From Incurvaria masculella (lineage: Eukaryota > Arthropoda > Insecta > Lepidoptera > Incurvariidae): a DNA stretch of 64,000 nucleotides. The notes under the pieces were generated by a model. The model did no database searches. It was not told where the DNA came from and saw only the letters and a program-made list of their open reading frames with translations. This document shows positions 33,223 to 43,419 of this stretch, one piece after another (position 1 is the first letter of the stretch; each line of letters begins with the position of its first letter). Position numbers and translations under genes: made by a program. The stretch spans positions 18,904,077 through 18,968,076 of the forward strand of contig OX335646.2 in NCBI GenBank assembly GCA_946894095.1, in the 5' to 3' direction.

Positions 33223-33229
33223 GTTTCCC
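33186..33229 (-). promoter_or_regulatory. -1 ribosomal frameshift signal between gag and pol
   Basis: GGGAAAC (33223-33229) fits the X XXY YYZ slippery heptamer in the gag frame (G GGA AAC) and is followed at once by the gag stop TAA. After a 5-nt spacer, ACGGCA (33212-33217) can pair with TGCCGT (33186-33191) across a 20-nt loop. The -1 frame continues straight into pol without a stop. All three features match known -1 frameshift signals. The stem is short, so a pseudoknot or larger structure may exist. Confidence 0.75.
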
Positions 33230-33538
33230 TGATTATTACGGTAACTATGCCCGTACTGTCTGCTATACCGCTCTCTTCTTACTTCGCAGTTTCTTGCTAA
33301 GTGACCGAATAAATTACATTCGTAGCACCGTATGGGCTCGCGGTCTACGTTATTGCGATAGCTAGTCGTTTGAGATGAGTATTCAGTGCGGTGGCGCTGC
33401 GGCGGTGCTGACTGCTCGTTAGCGTGCGCGCTCGCTGCTCGGTGCGCGTGCGGCGGCGGTCTCGTAGGTGGCGATGGTGGCGGGGGAGCGAAGCGGGTGA
33501 CGAGCGGGGCGGCCGCCATTTGGGAGTGGGGAGCGCCG
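33220..33538 (-). pseudogene. Gypsy gag, C-terminal part with zinc knuckle
   Basis: Continues gag after the nested element: a Pro/Ala/Arg/His-rich linker, then one CCHC zinc knuckle (CYECNLFGHLARNC, C-x2-C-x4-H-x4-C), then RERYSRQYGHSYRNNQGN and TAA at 33220-33222. The zinc knuckle binds genomic RNA in Gag proteins. The stop codon directly follows the slippery heptamer used to reach pol. Confidence 0.9.
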
Positions 33539-34220
33539 CACTGTGGGCCGGGAAACAGGCTTCATAGTATTACCACTTTTTTTTTACGAACTTCAAGTTA
33601 TCAAAAAACTTTTGATGCCAATATATAGGGTATCAAAAAAGAAACTCAAAAATGATATTAAAGTTTATATTGTACATGTAATTTATTTTTAAAAAATACC
33701 TAAAGTTTTTTTTGTATGGAGCGAAACACATAATGGCGATTTTTACAAAATGCTTAAGACATCTAGAGGTCTCGTGCAAAATATCATGAAGTAGACCATA
33801 ATCCCAATCCGAGTGTGTAAAAACCGTGTGCAGATATGTACAGATGTAGAAGTTATAAGGGTTAGAAGTTGCCCCTTTTCGTCTAATTTCAGTATACAAA
33901 TCTTTAGAGTTTTTGATAACTTTCCAATGTTTTTATACTGTATTGGGTATGGATAAAAAGAAATGTCTACGATTTACTCCATTACGATGCATCTCAACGA
34001 AAAAGTGACTTAAAACAAAAAAAAAAATTTTTTTTGTATTTTAGGTAACAGAATTGAATTTCGTCGTGATTTTTTGTTAAATCCACATATGTCTTGTTCA
34101 AAAGTGTTAAATAACTGAGTAGGTAACGTAGTTTAAAATAACTTATCTTGTAGTTTACTCCATAAATACACTACTTTTGCTGGTTGGGTTGGTCTGATTA
34201 GCGAATAGAAATACACTTAT
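33539..34220 (+). repeat. Left inverted repeat of the nested transposon
   Basis: Read inward from the left end it matches the right end read inward. Shared text includes TTCATAGTATTACCAC, GCTTAAGACATCTAGAGGTC, AATCCCAATCCGAGTGTG, GTTGCCCCTTTTCGTC and, near the inner end, CATAAATACACTACTTTTG. There are scattered substitutions and small indels. Confidence 0.85.
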
Positions 34221-34627
34221 TAAATGTTCTCTATATGCAAAAGAATATTTTCATAAACTCGGTAATTTCAGAAATATTTTACGTAACGCTGAAGTTGTAT
34301 GGAGTAATTGGTTTCACAACAACAAGTCAATTCATTTATATTATTTAGGCGCCAATCATGGTGATCAATAATTACATCATCTTCTTTTGTTCGAATGGTG
34401 CACATAGACCATTTTAAATCTGCATATTTGTTATTGCTACTTACGGGGAGGGCACGAACCTGGGTACTGACTGACTACTTCTTCCCTATAGGTAAAGGAT
34501 AAAGAGAGGATAATTAATTCGTCAAGAGAGCTATCGTGACAGGACAGTTCGGAGGCTCCTGAAACATGGGATATTTGCATGAGAAGGAAAATTATCAAGA
34601 GTGGGCTCGCAGGCTTATTCTTAATCA

Positions 34628-36365
34628 TATTCAGAGTTTTTATGCTCGTTTAGGCCTGATATTTGTCAAATAGGGATCTGAAGATATGAAGAAGTTATTG
34701 AGAATATCCTGATTGGTGGCAATCTGACTGAAATTGCGTGTGTGGTACTGTCGGCATTTTCTAAAGTCTTTGTTTCTACCTTCAGAAGCTTCTTCTGATA
34801 GCCTTCCGATCGGTAGGTTTCATATCTTGTAATGCTTGATGATATCACTACCATGTATCAGGATTTTGTGTACGCTAGGTGGCATAGCGTACCACTCGTA
34901 AAGCTCTACGTACAGTTTAACCGTTTGTACAGCGTAATTTGCAAATCTTTCTACATTGATGTCTTGACCACATGATATGACCCCCCCCAAAACGGTAGCC
35001 AATCTTTGGACCCCCGTGATATTGGCAGTCTTTACCGGATCTTCGAAAAATCGTCTTGCCGTATTCCCGGTGTTAGTGGTACCAGATACCTGCTTAACCA
35101 AGAGTCCAAATACAGTTTTAAAATATCGCTGAATTTCGTTTTTTCTTGCTTTAGCAAGGGCCTGGTTGACTGGTCCTTCCGTTCGACGTTTCTTGAAGTC
35201 CAACCGATAAGCGATGTGTAGCACACATTCCATGCACCGAATCCAATCATTCAATGTCGACAACGCTTACTTGTACATATCTGTGTCAGGTTCTTTTTGC
35301 AACACTCTCTCCAATGTGTTCACTTTACCGGGTTTCGCCTTACCGATATCACATGTTACTGTAGAGGTATCTGACAGTTTTGAAGTGATCTGCCATCGAT
35401 CATTGTCATGTAAATGGTGAGTTACTACCGAATCATTTCCAATTCGCGATGGCTGAAAACGATCTACTTAAGATTGCACAGCCTCCTTTTCACTATTGAT
35501 ATGGAAGCGGTTTTCATTAGCAAATTAGAAGTAGATTAGCCTGCAATAGTGAGTAGAGTTAGGTTTAGGATTATCCCTTACTGATTCGTTTACGCATACT
35601 AGCCTCAGTGGCACCAATGAGCACATGAAGATGCTTGAGTCGTCAGCATCTTGGCTAGCTAGTTTTTGGCTGTAGGTACTGAGACGAGGCACTACTTACT
35701 AATTAGAGTCAACTGCTCTATAGCGAATTTCCGTGTGATCGCTTCACGGTAAGGTCTAGAAGACCTTGCAGCTGGACACGTGCTTCCAGTTCAGTGATTT
35801 TATCACATTCTTTTGGTGGATAGCACTCCACTTTCGCTGTTTGCAGTTTGTAGCACGAATCGTACAAGTCGACGCCTTGCTCGGCAGATGTAGCTCTCAA
35901 AGTTCAATATTGAGATTTAGAGAGCTATGCTAACAGCTTTTTCAGGAATGAACTGAGTCGACTTCTTTCCTATTATAAACTCTTTTACACGCCTAGCTTC
36001 ACTTGGATGTTTCAAAAAGTACATGAGCACATCAGCGACGCACTTCTTATCAGTAGTTAAGCCTCTACTCACAGCAGCGAATGCCAGCTCATAGAATTCA
36101 AATTCTGCGCAAAGGTCTTTAGTTCTACGTTTTTTTTGTTGGTAGTGCAGATCATGAAAAGGCTTACGGGGACTAACCTTACGTTTAATCTAGGTAGAAG
36201 GCTCCGCGTACTGTTCTTCTGGCGATTCAGGAACGACGAAGTCATGTTCATGAAAGTTTGGTTCTTGCGCGACATCAATGCCTTGTAAGTAATCAGGCCA
36301 TGGAATTTCCGACTCCAACCACGCTTAGAACTTGTTTTTGAAGTGCCCGAACAAACGATGTACAC
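34628..36365 (-). pseudogene. Transib/RAG1-like transposase, decayed
   Basis: Several minus-strand blocks look like one protein broken by stops and frame changes. An N-terminal block reads FHEHDFVVPESPEEQYAEPS and ELAFAAVSRGLTTDKKCVAD. A middle block reads KVECYPPKECDKITELEARV. A C-terminal block (35263-34820) has LNDWIRCMECVLHIAYRLDF, TGNTARRFFED and PPSVHKILIHGSDIIKHYKI, then a stop, then PIGRLSEEASEGRNKDFRK to about 34628. The GNxARR motif followed by a late SEEAxExxNKxFRK block has the order and spacing of the RAG1/Transib catalytic C-terminus, where the last acidic residue is catalytic. At least four stops lie in otherwise good frames, so it is non-functional. The family call rests on motif recall. 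Confidence 0.7.
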
Positions 36366-37029
36366 TTACCCACTTCGTGTAAAAAATTAAGGTAAACTTT
36401 CTACAAAAATCTTTAAAATATACACGATTGTTACTGTCACGTTTAAAGCAACAACAAAATGATCGAACATCACGTCCGAGTTAGAAACAGCATTTTAGCT
36501 ATGTAAGTAGACAAAAACAATCAAGTTTCGTTTTGAACGCCACCATAACAAATTAATCGTGTAATGAAAACTTCGAATTTTCTCACACAATAGATTGAAA
36601 ATTAATTAAAAGTACTCGTTCCAGCGAAGTTGTGTCGCAAAAGTAAATCTGTCACTCCGCAAGCACTGAACGAATACTGAACTAAAACTTATTCCCGAAT
36701 TATAAGGTACATGTGGTCAGTGAGCCCGCTTACGAAAATACGGAGAAATGCGCCGGCCGACACGGGCGAGATGCCACTAATCCTTTCATTATTTCAATAA
36801 TACGTAGTCTTAATGAGAACTACTTATGAAAGCAAGGATTAGCCATGTGAAAGTGTACCTTATGTATAAAGACCATATTACTTATATATTTTATGGTTTA
36901 TTTTAACCACTTCACAAAGAGACAAAAGGTAAGTACCATTATTTGTTGATGGATTAGGATTTATTTCTTTTAATTAAGCTTTTTATGTTCACGAAGTCAG
37001 TTGTTATATAAATACATAGGTACTGTTTT

Positions 37030-37616
37030 TTTATTCGCTAAGCAGACTTAGACACATAAAGCAACAAAAGTAGTGTATTTATGGAGTAAACTACATAGAT
37101 AACGTTCGTAAAATAAAAAAAAGTTTTTTTGTTAAGTCACTTTTTCATTGACCTGACTCATTCAGATGCATGATGGAGTAAATCTTAGACATTTCTGCTT
37201 ATCCATACCTAATACAGTATAAAAACATTGTGAAGTTTTCAAAAACTCTAAAGATTTACATACTGAAATTAGACGAAAAGGGGCAACTTCTGACCCTTAT
37301 AACTTCTACATCTGTACGTATCTGCACACGGTTTTTACACACTCGGATTGGGATTATGGTCTACTTTATGACATTTTGAACGAGACCTCTAGATGTCTTA
37401 AGCATTTTGTAAAAATCGTCATTTTGTGTTTTGCTCCATACAAAAAAAACTTTAGGTATTTTTTAAAAAATAATTACTTGTACAATATACACTTCAATAA
37501 CATTTCTAAGATTCATTTTTGATGCCCTATAAATCAGCTTAAAATTTTTTTTTATAACTTGAAATTCGCGAAAAAAAAGTGGTAATACTATGAAGCCCGT
37601 TTCCCGGCCCACAGTG
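37030..37616 (-). repeat. Right inverted repeat of the nested transposon
   Basis: Inverted partner of 33539-34220, ending GGCCCACAGTG at 37616. The two arms are clearly more different from each other than the two gypsy LTRs are, which shows they were already diverged before this insertion. Confidence 0.85.
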
Positions 37617-37621
37617 CGCCG

Positions 37622-38430
37622 GCGGCCGTGTGATACTGCGCCTCTCGCAGCCTAGCTCCATCTATCTCGCTTCCGAGTTGAAGTAAATACTCAATCGTGT
37701 TTATTGGATGCATCGGTCGTAAATATTGGAACGTGTTTGGCGAAATGTGCGATGTTATAATGTTAACTAATTCTCCTTCGCTAAATCCACAATTTAAGGC
37801 ATTTGCGGCTGATTCGACGTTCTGTACAAACTCCCTCAAAGATTCGTTTTCTTTTTGAAAGCGAAATATTAATTCCTGCTTAAGTGTTTCCCTGTGAATG
37901 GGGCTTAGATAATTTAATAGTTCTGGCTTTAGTTTGACCCAGTCTGTGTGTGAGCCATCAAATCTCCTGAACCACCATGACACTAAAGGTTCGCGTAACT
38001 TTAAAATGATCAGCGGTATAAGACGATCACATTGTATTAATTTTAACTTAAAAATGCGATCCAACTGAATGATGAACTGTATAAAATGATTAGCATCATT
38101 TCCATCGCAAGTACCTATTCCTTCGATCATTTGTTTCGCAATTTTGAATTGTTCTTTTTCGTAATAATCCGGTCGTGTTTGCGAGATCCCCGCGCTGGCT
38201 CCCTCGCCGGCGGCGGCGGAGGGGGGGGCGTCCGCGGTGGACTTCGCGTCCGCGGCACTCGACTCGGACTCATTTTTTGTGTCCTGTTTTATTAATCTTT
38301 CTTCGACGGTAGCTAGGCGTTGCAAAACCTCCCTGAGTACCTCATTTTGATTATTAAGACCCTGTTTTAGCTTTACTACTAATTGGGCTAATTCATCCCG
38401 AGTCCCTCCTGACCCTTCTTTGCTTGCCAT
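37622..38430 (-). pseudogene. Gypsy gag, N-terminal part (interrupted)
   Basis: Starts at an ATG (MASKEGSGGTRDELAQ). Residues about 12-50 form a coiled coil (LVVKLKQGLNNQNEVLREVL and following), followed by a Ser/Ala linker. Then comes a retrotransposon Gag domain with WWFRRFDGSHTDW, LKQELIFRFQKENESLREFV and SAANALNCGF. At HTAAG the frame runs into the nested DNA transposon. The rest of gag, with the zinc knuckle, is at 33220-33538. The inserted 4083 bp (element plus duplication) is a multiple of three, but stops inside it end translation, so gag is inactivated by the insertion alone. Confidence 0.9.
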
Positions 38431-38465
38431 ATTGTTGTTCGGATATTATTTTCTTTAATAAAATG

Positions 38466-38478
38466 GGCGCCTCCACCA
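38466..38478 (-). other. Putative primer-binding site
   Basis: TGGTGGAGGCGCC lies 2 nt inside the 5' LTR on the minus strand. It would pair with a tRNA 3' end reading GGCGCCTCCACCA. The matching tRNA was not identified. Confidence 0.6.
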
Positions 38479-38480
38479 AT

Positions 38481-38882
38481 TATAACAGGTCAGTAATGAG
38501 TACTTAGCGCTGGGAAGAGAAGGACAAGTGACAGTTAGGTATAAGCCCACTCACCTCACTAGGCCGAACTCCAAGACTCCGGACAGACTTCCCGGCTCCT
38601 GGATACTTCCCGCAGACACGGCACAAGAGGTTTTCTTAAAATACAATCGTCTTTTTCGCAGGCCACATCGTATAACACATTCCCAAAAAGGTGTTCTTCC
38701 GTTCTTCCGAAATGTCGTCCGTTTTTGCTCGCGCGCGTTGACATCTGTCCCCCTTCTTCCGCTCGCCGTTTAGTCAGTCGCGTCGCGGAGATCTCTTTGA
38801 TCTACCCGCAAACTGAGTGGGCGCAGGGTTCCGTGGAGAGGTAGATGGTCGGATTCGGGATCGCGCTAAGTACATCGTTACA
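38481..38882 (-). repeat. Gypsy element 5' LTR
   Basis: 402 bp, near-identical to the 29646-30047 LTR. In the retrotransposon's orientation it is the promoter-bearing 5' LTR. Its GC-rich interior contains TTTGATCTACCCGCAAACTG on the plus strand. Short open frames inside it are duplicated in both LTRs and are not genes. Confidence 0.95.
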
Positions 38883-38886
38883 AGGG

Positions 38887-40585
38887 TTTCGGCTAATCCT
38901 TGACTGTTAAGAAATTAATTCATCGCCGCCGGCAAAATGGGAGAGCTGAAGCCATCTAATGCCATAGTCTATCAGTTTCTGTAATGAGTTTGTAATATGT
39001 CATGATCTTACAGTTGTAAAGGGAACTTTTAAAACTAATACAATTTTTCCTATTAAAGTGGTTTCTAGTTGAATGTTCCACTGGGTGTGCCGCTTTATTG
39101 CGTAGCAGACATTTTAAATGTATGCTCGCCACATCACCTCTGAATTCCTATTAAGCAAACTTGACAAAATACGGCGTATTACATACAGCACTACATACTA
39201 TCATAATCGTTTGATGAATACTTGATATAATATCGACAGAGGCGGTCGAGCGAGGTTGATAATTTTGTTACTTGTTATTTTATTTTATAGTTTTAATTTT
39301 ATTCCGTCTCCTCTTATAAAATTCGTAAAAATACAAAGTTGAAATATGTTCATGACGTTTAAATAGACAAATCGAACCTGTGATTGTAAGCAGTGGCAAA
39401 TACTTTTGTAAACTTAGACAACATGGATGTTGAAAAAAAATCCATGGAAGAACTGGAATGAAAATCCGCTGTTACGGAGTTTTTTGCCAGTTCTTCTTCA
39501 CTGGGATTGCTGAACTGGCTAATGATAAAATATGACAAATCCGAGTGCAGTGTGCTGTCTGTGGATGATGAATAAACGCCGTAAGTTTTCAAACATGTTC
39601 AACGACCGCGGTAATTTCAAAAGTATCATAACTTTGCTACGGTCTGCTTAGTCAAAGGGTGGCAGGTTCGAACGATGCCACCAGCAAACTTTTTGTATTT
39701 TACTTTTCGTTTCACCAACCACTAGATTTCAGTACAAATATTCATATACCATTCTAGATTCGTTAGTGACCTAACCACTTGAGGCAGGACTAGTAAATTA
39801 GCGAAGTTGCCTATCTGTTTTACATCTTTTTTTATTGTAATATTTTTTTTTTTCAAAAAATATTTTTGCACTCGCAAAAAAATACTCAAAGTGATTTCCA
39901 ATAGAGCATTCTTCATCCGTATCTCGATCTTTTGTGCTCAGGAGGCGACCGCGTGTTCTTCTGGGTGGATACTCTGACAGCGCCCGACAGGAAGGCTGCC
40001 GGCCGGCGCGCCGACCGCAAGATTAACGATTGCGGAAATAATTTGAGAAGGTTCGGCCCTCGCCCTGTGGCGCCCGCCATGTTGCCGGATTATCGTCGGC
40101 CTACTGGCTGCTGATGCCACAAAATATACATCAACCATGCTTTGAGTGATATTATTCCAATGAAACCTAAATACACCCGCCAACACGCCCTATAATACAG
40201 GGTCCATCACTCGAAGTGTTACCGGTTGCCGATGATGTTATTTGTTTAATAGGTAGTTCATGGACTCCCTTACGAGTATATAATTTATTTTAAAAATACA
40301 TGTGACAATACAACTAAGGAAGACCGTTTTTTTTCAAAGTAACTGAAACTGTTGAATTAAAATAAAACTAAACATAATGTCTCATCTAATTTTGATTTTA
40401 AGTTTTGCCGAAAACTGTCCAGAACGCTTGCTGAATTTCCCCGCTGAATACCAAGTGTCGAAGAAATATTTTTGACTTTTTGTCTCCAGATTATTCAAAT
40501 AATTTAGAGTCTAAAATATGTACCAAATTGTGGGCTTTCTTGCTCCTTTGGTTGATTTAAGTACGATTTATTAAAAATTGTATAA
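38887..40585. other. Intronic non-coding stretch
   Basis: No supported exon. About 39630-39700 has a tRNA-like B box (GCAGGTTCGAACGATGCC). 39940-40130 is GC-rich (GGAAGGCTGCCGGCCGGCGC) and not repetitive within the window. A few short open frames here have no recognisable domains. Confidence 0.4.
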
Positions 40586-40589
40586 ACAT

Positions 40590-41386
40590 CCTAAACAAAA
40601 ACATTGAATTTTAAGACAATCATAGTTATTATTTGATAAAGCCTCCTTTGCCATGGATGATAGCACCAAGTCTTCCGGCAAAGGCATTGCAGGCTGCACG
40701 AAGATGTGTTTGCGGTATTCTTTTCGATTCCCGACGCTGCCTTCAACGTATCCACAATTTCATATCTTTTCGCTGACACTGCAAACTCCAAAATTGACCT
40801 TACCCAGAAAGTCCGTTGGATTCAAGTCTGGAGAGTTGGGAGGCCACTGTTCTGAAGAAATGAAACGAGAAACATGATTCTTTAAAAAAATGTGTCAGGC
40901 AAGCTTTGTGGGAAGGTGCTGTTTCTTGTTGAAACGTCCAGCGGTTCGTACCGAATTTCTTACGTGTCCATGGTATGAAAGCATCATTTAACAGCTTTTG
41001 CTGTACACTTGCTGGTTGACTTTGACGCCCTTCTCGATAAATAGGAATGGAGAGCGACCATTTGCGGTCACTGCAGCCCAGACCATAACATAAGCAGGCA
41101 CTTGCTTACGAACGGCCACTCTATCGTCTAAATTCTCGTTGGACTTGCTCTCAGCCAAACACGATCATTTTGTTTGTTTACATACTGTTGGACAGTAAAA
41201 AAAATGTCAACAGAAAAAACAAAGTTTTCCAGATCGCCGCGTTCGTGTAAGGCTTTCAGTGCTCGAGCTCTTCGTAGTCGGACTACCTTCTCCGGTGAAT
41301 TAAGATGCTGTAATTTTTGTATCTTGTTGGGCTTCAGTTTTGGTTCTTTTATCAGTATGCGCCATCGCAAACTCGAGTCCTGATTT
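40590..41386 (-). pseudogene. Tc1/mariner-superfamily transposase relic
   Basis: Minus-strand fragments in several frames read LRRARALKALHERGDLENFV, then KQNDRVWL, then AYVMVWAAVTANGRSPF, then EQWPPNSPDLNPTDF, then a C-terminal tail to about 40592. The EQWPP.SPDLNP.DF block is the third catalytic motif of Tc1-like transposases. The first Asp motif (usually SDEK-like) is degraded to SVDIFF, and the second Asp motif is lost in a frame-damaged part. No clear terminal repeats were found. A SINE has inserted at or near its 5' end (41387). Confidence 0.7.
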
Positions 41387-41795
41387 TTTTTATGCGGCCT
41401 GACATGGATGGCTAATACCACACAACTACCGTTATAATATTCCACATTCCCGAATGAATTAGGTGCCATGCCAGGACCTTTCCTTTATAAGCACGGCTAC
41501 ATTGAACTGGATCGAAAACACGGACAATTTTTCATTGCCGCTTCGACCATCTTTTCATCCAATGCGATGGTACCAACCCGGGCGGGCTTAAACCCTACCA
41601 CCTAGTAGAGGAAGGGGACCTACAGTGTTACATGGATTCCTAACCATGGAGCAGCTCGCATTGGTGACGAAATGCACTTATCAAACTCGAAAAGAGAAAG
41701 ACAGTGGTGCATGTCGGAATCGAACCCAGACCTCTGGTATGCTAGGCCAGTCCCCGCTTAGAGGACACCGCTTTCCGCCATTGAACCATACCATT
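41387..41795 (-). repeat. SINE family 1 with tRNA-like head, near full length
   Basis: Minus strand: head with A-box-like TGGTTCAATGGCGGAAAGCGG and B box GGGTTCGATTCCG, then the shared body (CCCGCCCGGGTTGGTACCAT) and the GCCATCCATGTCAGGCCGCA end with an A-run at 41387-41393. The head differs from the other tRNA-headed copies in its 5' part. Confidence 0.8.
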
Positions 41796-41805
41796 TTTAC
41801 ATGAA

Positions 41806-42137
41806 AAACCGGCTAAGTGCGAGTCGGACTCGCACACGAAGGCTTCCGTACCATCGTACAAGACTTAACACAAAAATCACGATTTTTGTATGTATATCCC
41901 TTTAATTTTTTATTATTTTAAAATGTTACTTATTTTTTGTTATAATGGCAAAATAAATACAGACTCTGTGACTATTTCAGCTGCCTACCTATTACGGTTC
42001 ATGAGATACAGCCCTGTGACAGACAGACGAATGGACGGACGGACGGGCGGACGTACGGATTGACGGACGGATGGACGGACAGCGGAAGCTTATGAGCAGG
42101 GTTCCGATGGCACCCTTTGGGTACGAAGCCCTAAAAA
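41806..42137 (-). repeat. Short interspersed repeat, copy D
   Basis: Begins AAAACCGGCTAAGTGCGAGTC and carries an expanded, imperfect GGAC/GGAT tract at about 42022-42085. It ends GGGTACGAAGCCCTAAAA. It directly follows a SINE copy and is followed after about 30 bp by another copy of the same family in the same orientation. Confidence 0.75.
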
Positions 42138-42169
42138 GTAAAACGCTTTTTCAACAAGTAGGTAGCAAA

Positions 42170-42442
42170 TAAACCGGCCAAGTGCGAGTCGGACTCGAGC
42201 ACGAAGGGTTCCGTACCATCGTAAAAAATAAAACAAAAAAATCGCGTTTTTTTGTATGGGAGCCCCCTTTAATTTTAATTATTTTTTAAACTTACCTATT
42301 TGTTGTTATAGCGGCAAAATAAATACACACTCTGTGAAAATTTCAGCTGTCTACCTGTTACGGACGGACGGACGGACGGACGGACAGCGGAGGCTTAGTA
42401 ATAGGGTTCAGTTTTCACCCTTTGGGTACGGAACCCTAAAAA
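42170..42442 (-). repeat. Short interspersed repeat, copy E
   Basis: Begins ACCGGCCAAGTGCGAGTCGG and has a clean (GGAC)n tract at about 42363-42388. It ends GGGTACGGAACCCTAAAA. The segment just before the tract, where other copies have the GTTCATGAG text, is deleted. It forms a head-to-tail pair with copy D. Confidence 0.8.
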
Positions 42443-42560
42443 TGGTACCTGATTCGACGATCTGTGACTATGCATATTCATATCTAAAAAAATATATTGA
42501 GAAATGAGTATTTTTAGCCAAGTTAACTCTGAACGTAATATAATCTCTTCTCCACTTATA

Positions 42561-43415
42561 TAAAAGGGAACGTCTGTCCACATGTGAAAGGTAATCTCCG
42601 TAACCACAGAACAGATCAAGATGCCGTTTGTACCGATTTACAGATTCGATCGCGGGGCTTGCTTTAGGTAACATACCATCACGCTAAATATCCTAAAGGC
42701 TGAGCAATATCAATGAAATTACTCTCAAACAACATTAATACCAATTTTGTGGCGCATGGCGGCGCTACGTGCGGCGTCTCTTTGCCCGCCGTCCAAATAT
42801 CTCTAAAATAGAAAGGATTAACAATTTTCGCGACAAAAGCAAGAAGCCAGTTGGCATAGCGCGTCTAACCGACTGGTTCAAAAATGGTTTGTTCGAGGGA
42901 GGTTTCAGGTTCGAATCCTGGAAACTCGAATTTGTTTTTTTGCTTTTTTTTATCTCGCATATAATTTTTATGTTTTTTTACGTGATTTTATAAAAGGGAA
43001 CGTCTGTCCACATGTGAAAGGTAATCTCCGTAACCACAGAACAGATCAAGATGCCGTTTGTACCGATTTACAGATTTGATCGCGGGGCTTGCTTTAGGAT
43101 ACATACCATCACGCTAAATATCCTAAAGGCTGAGCAATATCAATGAAATTACTCTCAAACAAAATTAATACCAATTTTGTGGCGCATGGCGGCGCTACGT
43201 GCGGCGTCACTTTGCCCGCCTTCCAAATATCTCTAAAATAGAAAGGATTAACAATTTTCGCGACAAAAGCTAGAAGCCAGTTGGCAAAGCGCGTATAACC
43301 GACTGGTTCAAATATGTTTTGTTCGAGGGAGGTTTCAGGTTCGAATCCTGAGAACTCAATTTGTTTTTCTGTTTTTTTTATCTCGCATATAATTTTTTTT
43401 GTTTTTTTCACGTAA
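42561..43415 (+). repeat. Two tandem 430-bp units with a tRNA-like segment
   Basis: Unit 1 is 42561-42990 and unit 2 is 42991-about 43415. They are about 95 percent alike by eye, both starting TAAAAGGGAACGTCTGTCC and both containing GGCGCATGGCGGCGCTACGT. In each, a tRNA-like stretch on the plus strand has an A-box-like AGTTGGCATAGCGCG and a T-arm with a perfect B box (TCAGGTTCGAATCCTGG). The unit ends in a T-rich tract and ATCTCGCATATAA. Each could be a SINE-like unit inserted as a dimer or a local tandem duplication. Confidence 0.8.
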
Positions 43416-43419
43416 TAGT

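Larger units (their letters stand above)
33534..37621 (-). mobile_element. Transib-type DNA transposon nested in gypsy gag
   Basis: Element 33539-37616 (4078 bp) is flanked by CGCCG at 33534-33538 and 37617-37621. Both ends read CACTGTGGGCCGGGAAAC inward. The 5-bp GC-rich target duplication and a CAC(A/T)(A/G)TG-type terminal heptamer are the hallmarks of Transib, the superfamily related to RAG1 and its CACAGTG recombination signal. The inverted repeats are long: related sequence extends from the ends to about 34220 on the left and about 37030 on the right. The interior (about 34630-36370) holds a decayed minus-strand transposase. The remaining internal flanks are AT-rich and non-coding. Confidence 0.8.
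29642..38886 (-). mobile_element. Ty3/gypsy LTR retrotransposon with AGGG target duplication
   Basis: The element spans 29646-38882 (minus strand), flanked by AGGG at 29642-29645 and 38883-38886. It has two 402-bp LTRs, a primer-binding-like site, gag, pol and a polypurine tract, and no envelope-like frame. Without the nested transposon at 33539-37616 it would be about 5.15 kb, normal for an env-less gypsy element. By eye the LTRs differ at only one base, so the insertion is young. The domain order protease-RT-RNase H-integrase is that of Ty3/gypsy (Metaviridae-type) rather than copia. Confidence 0.95.
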
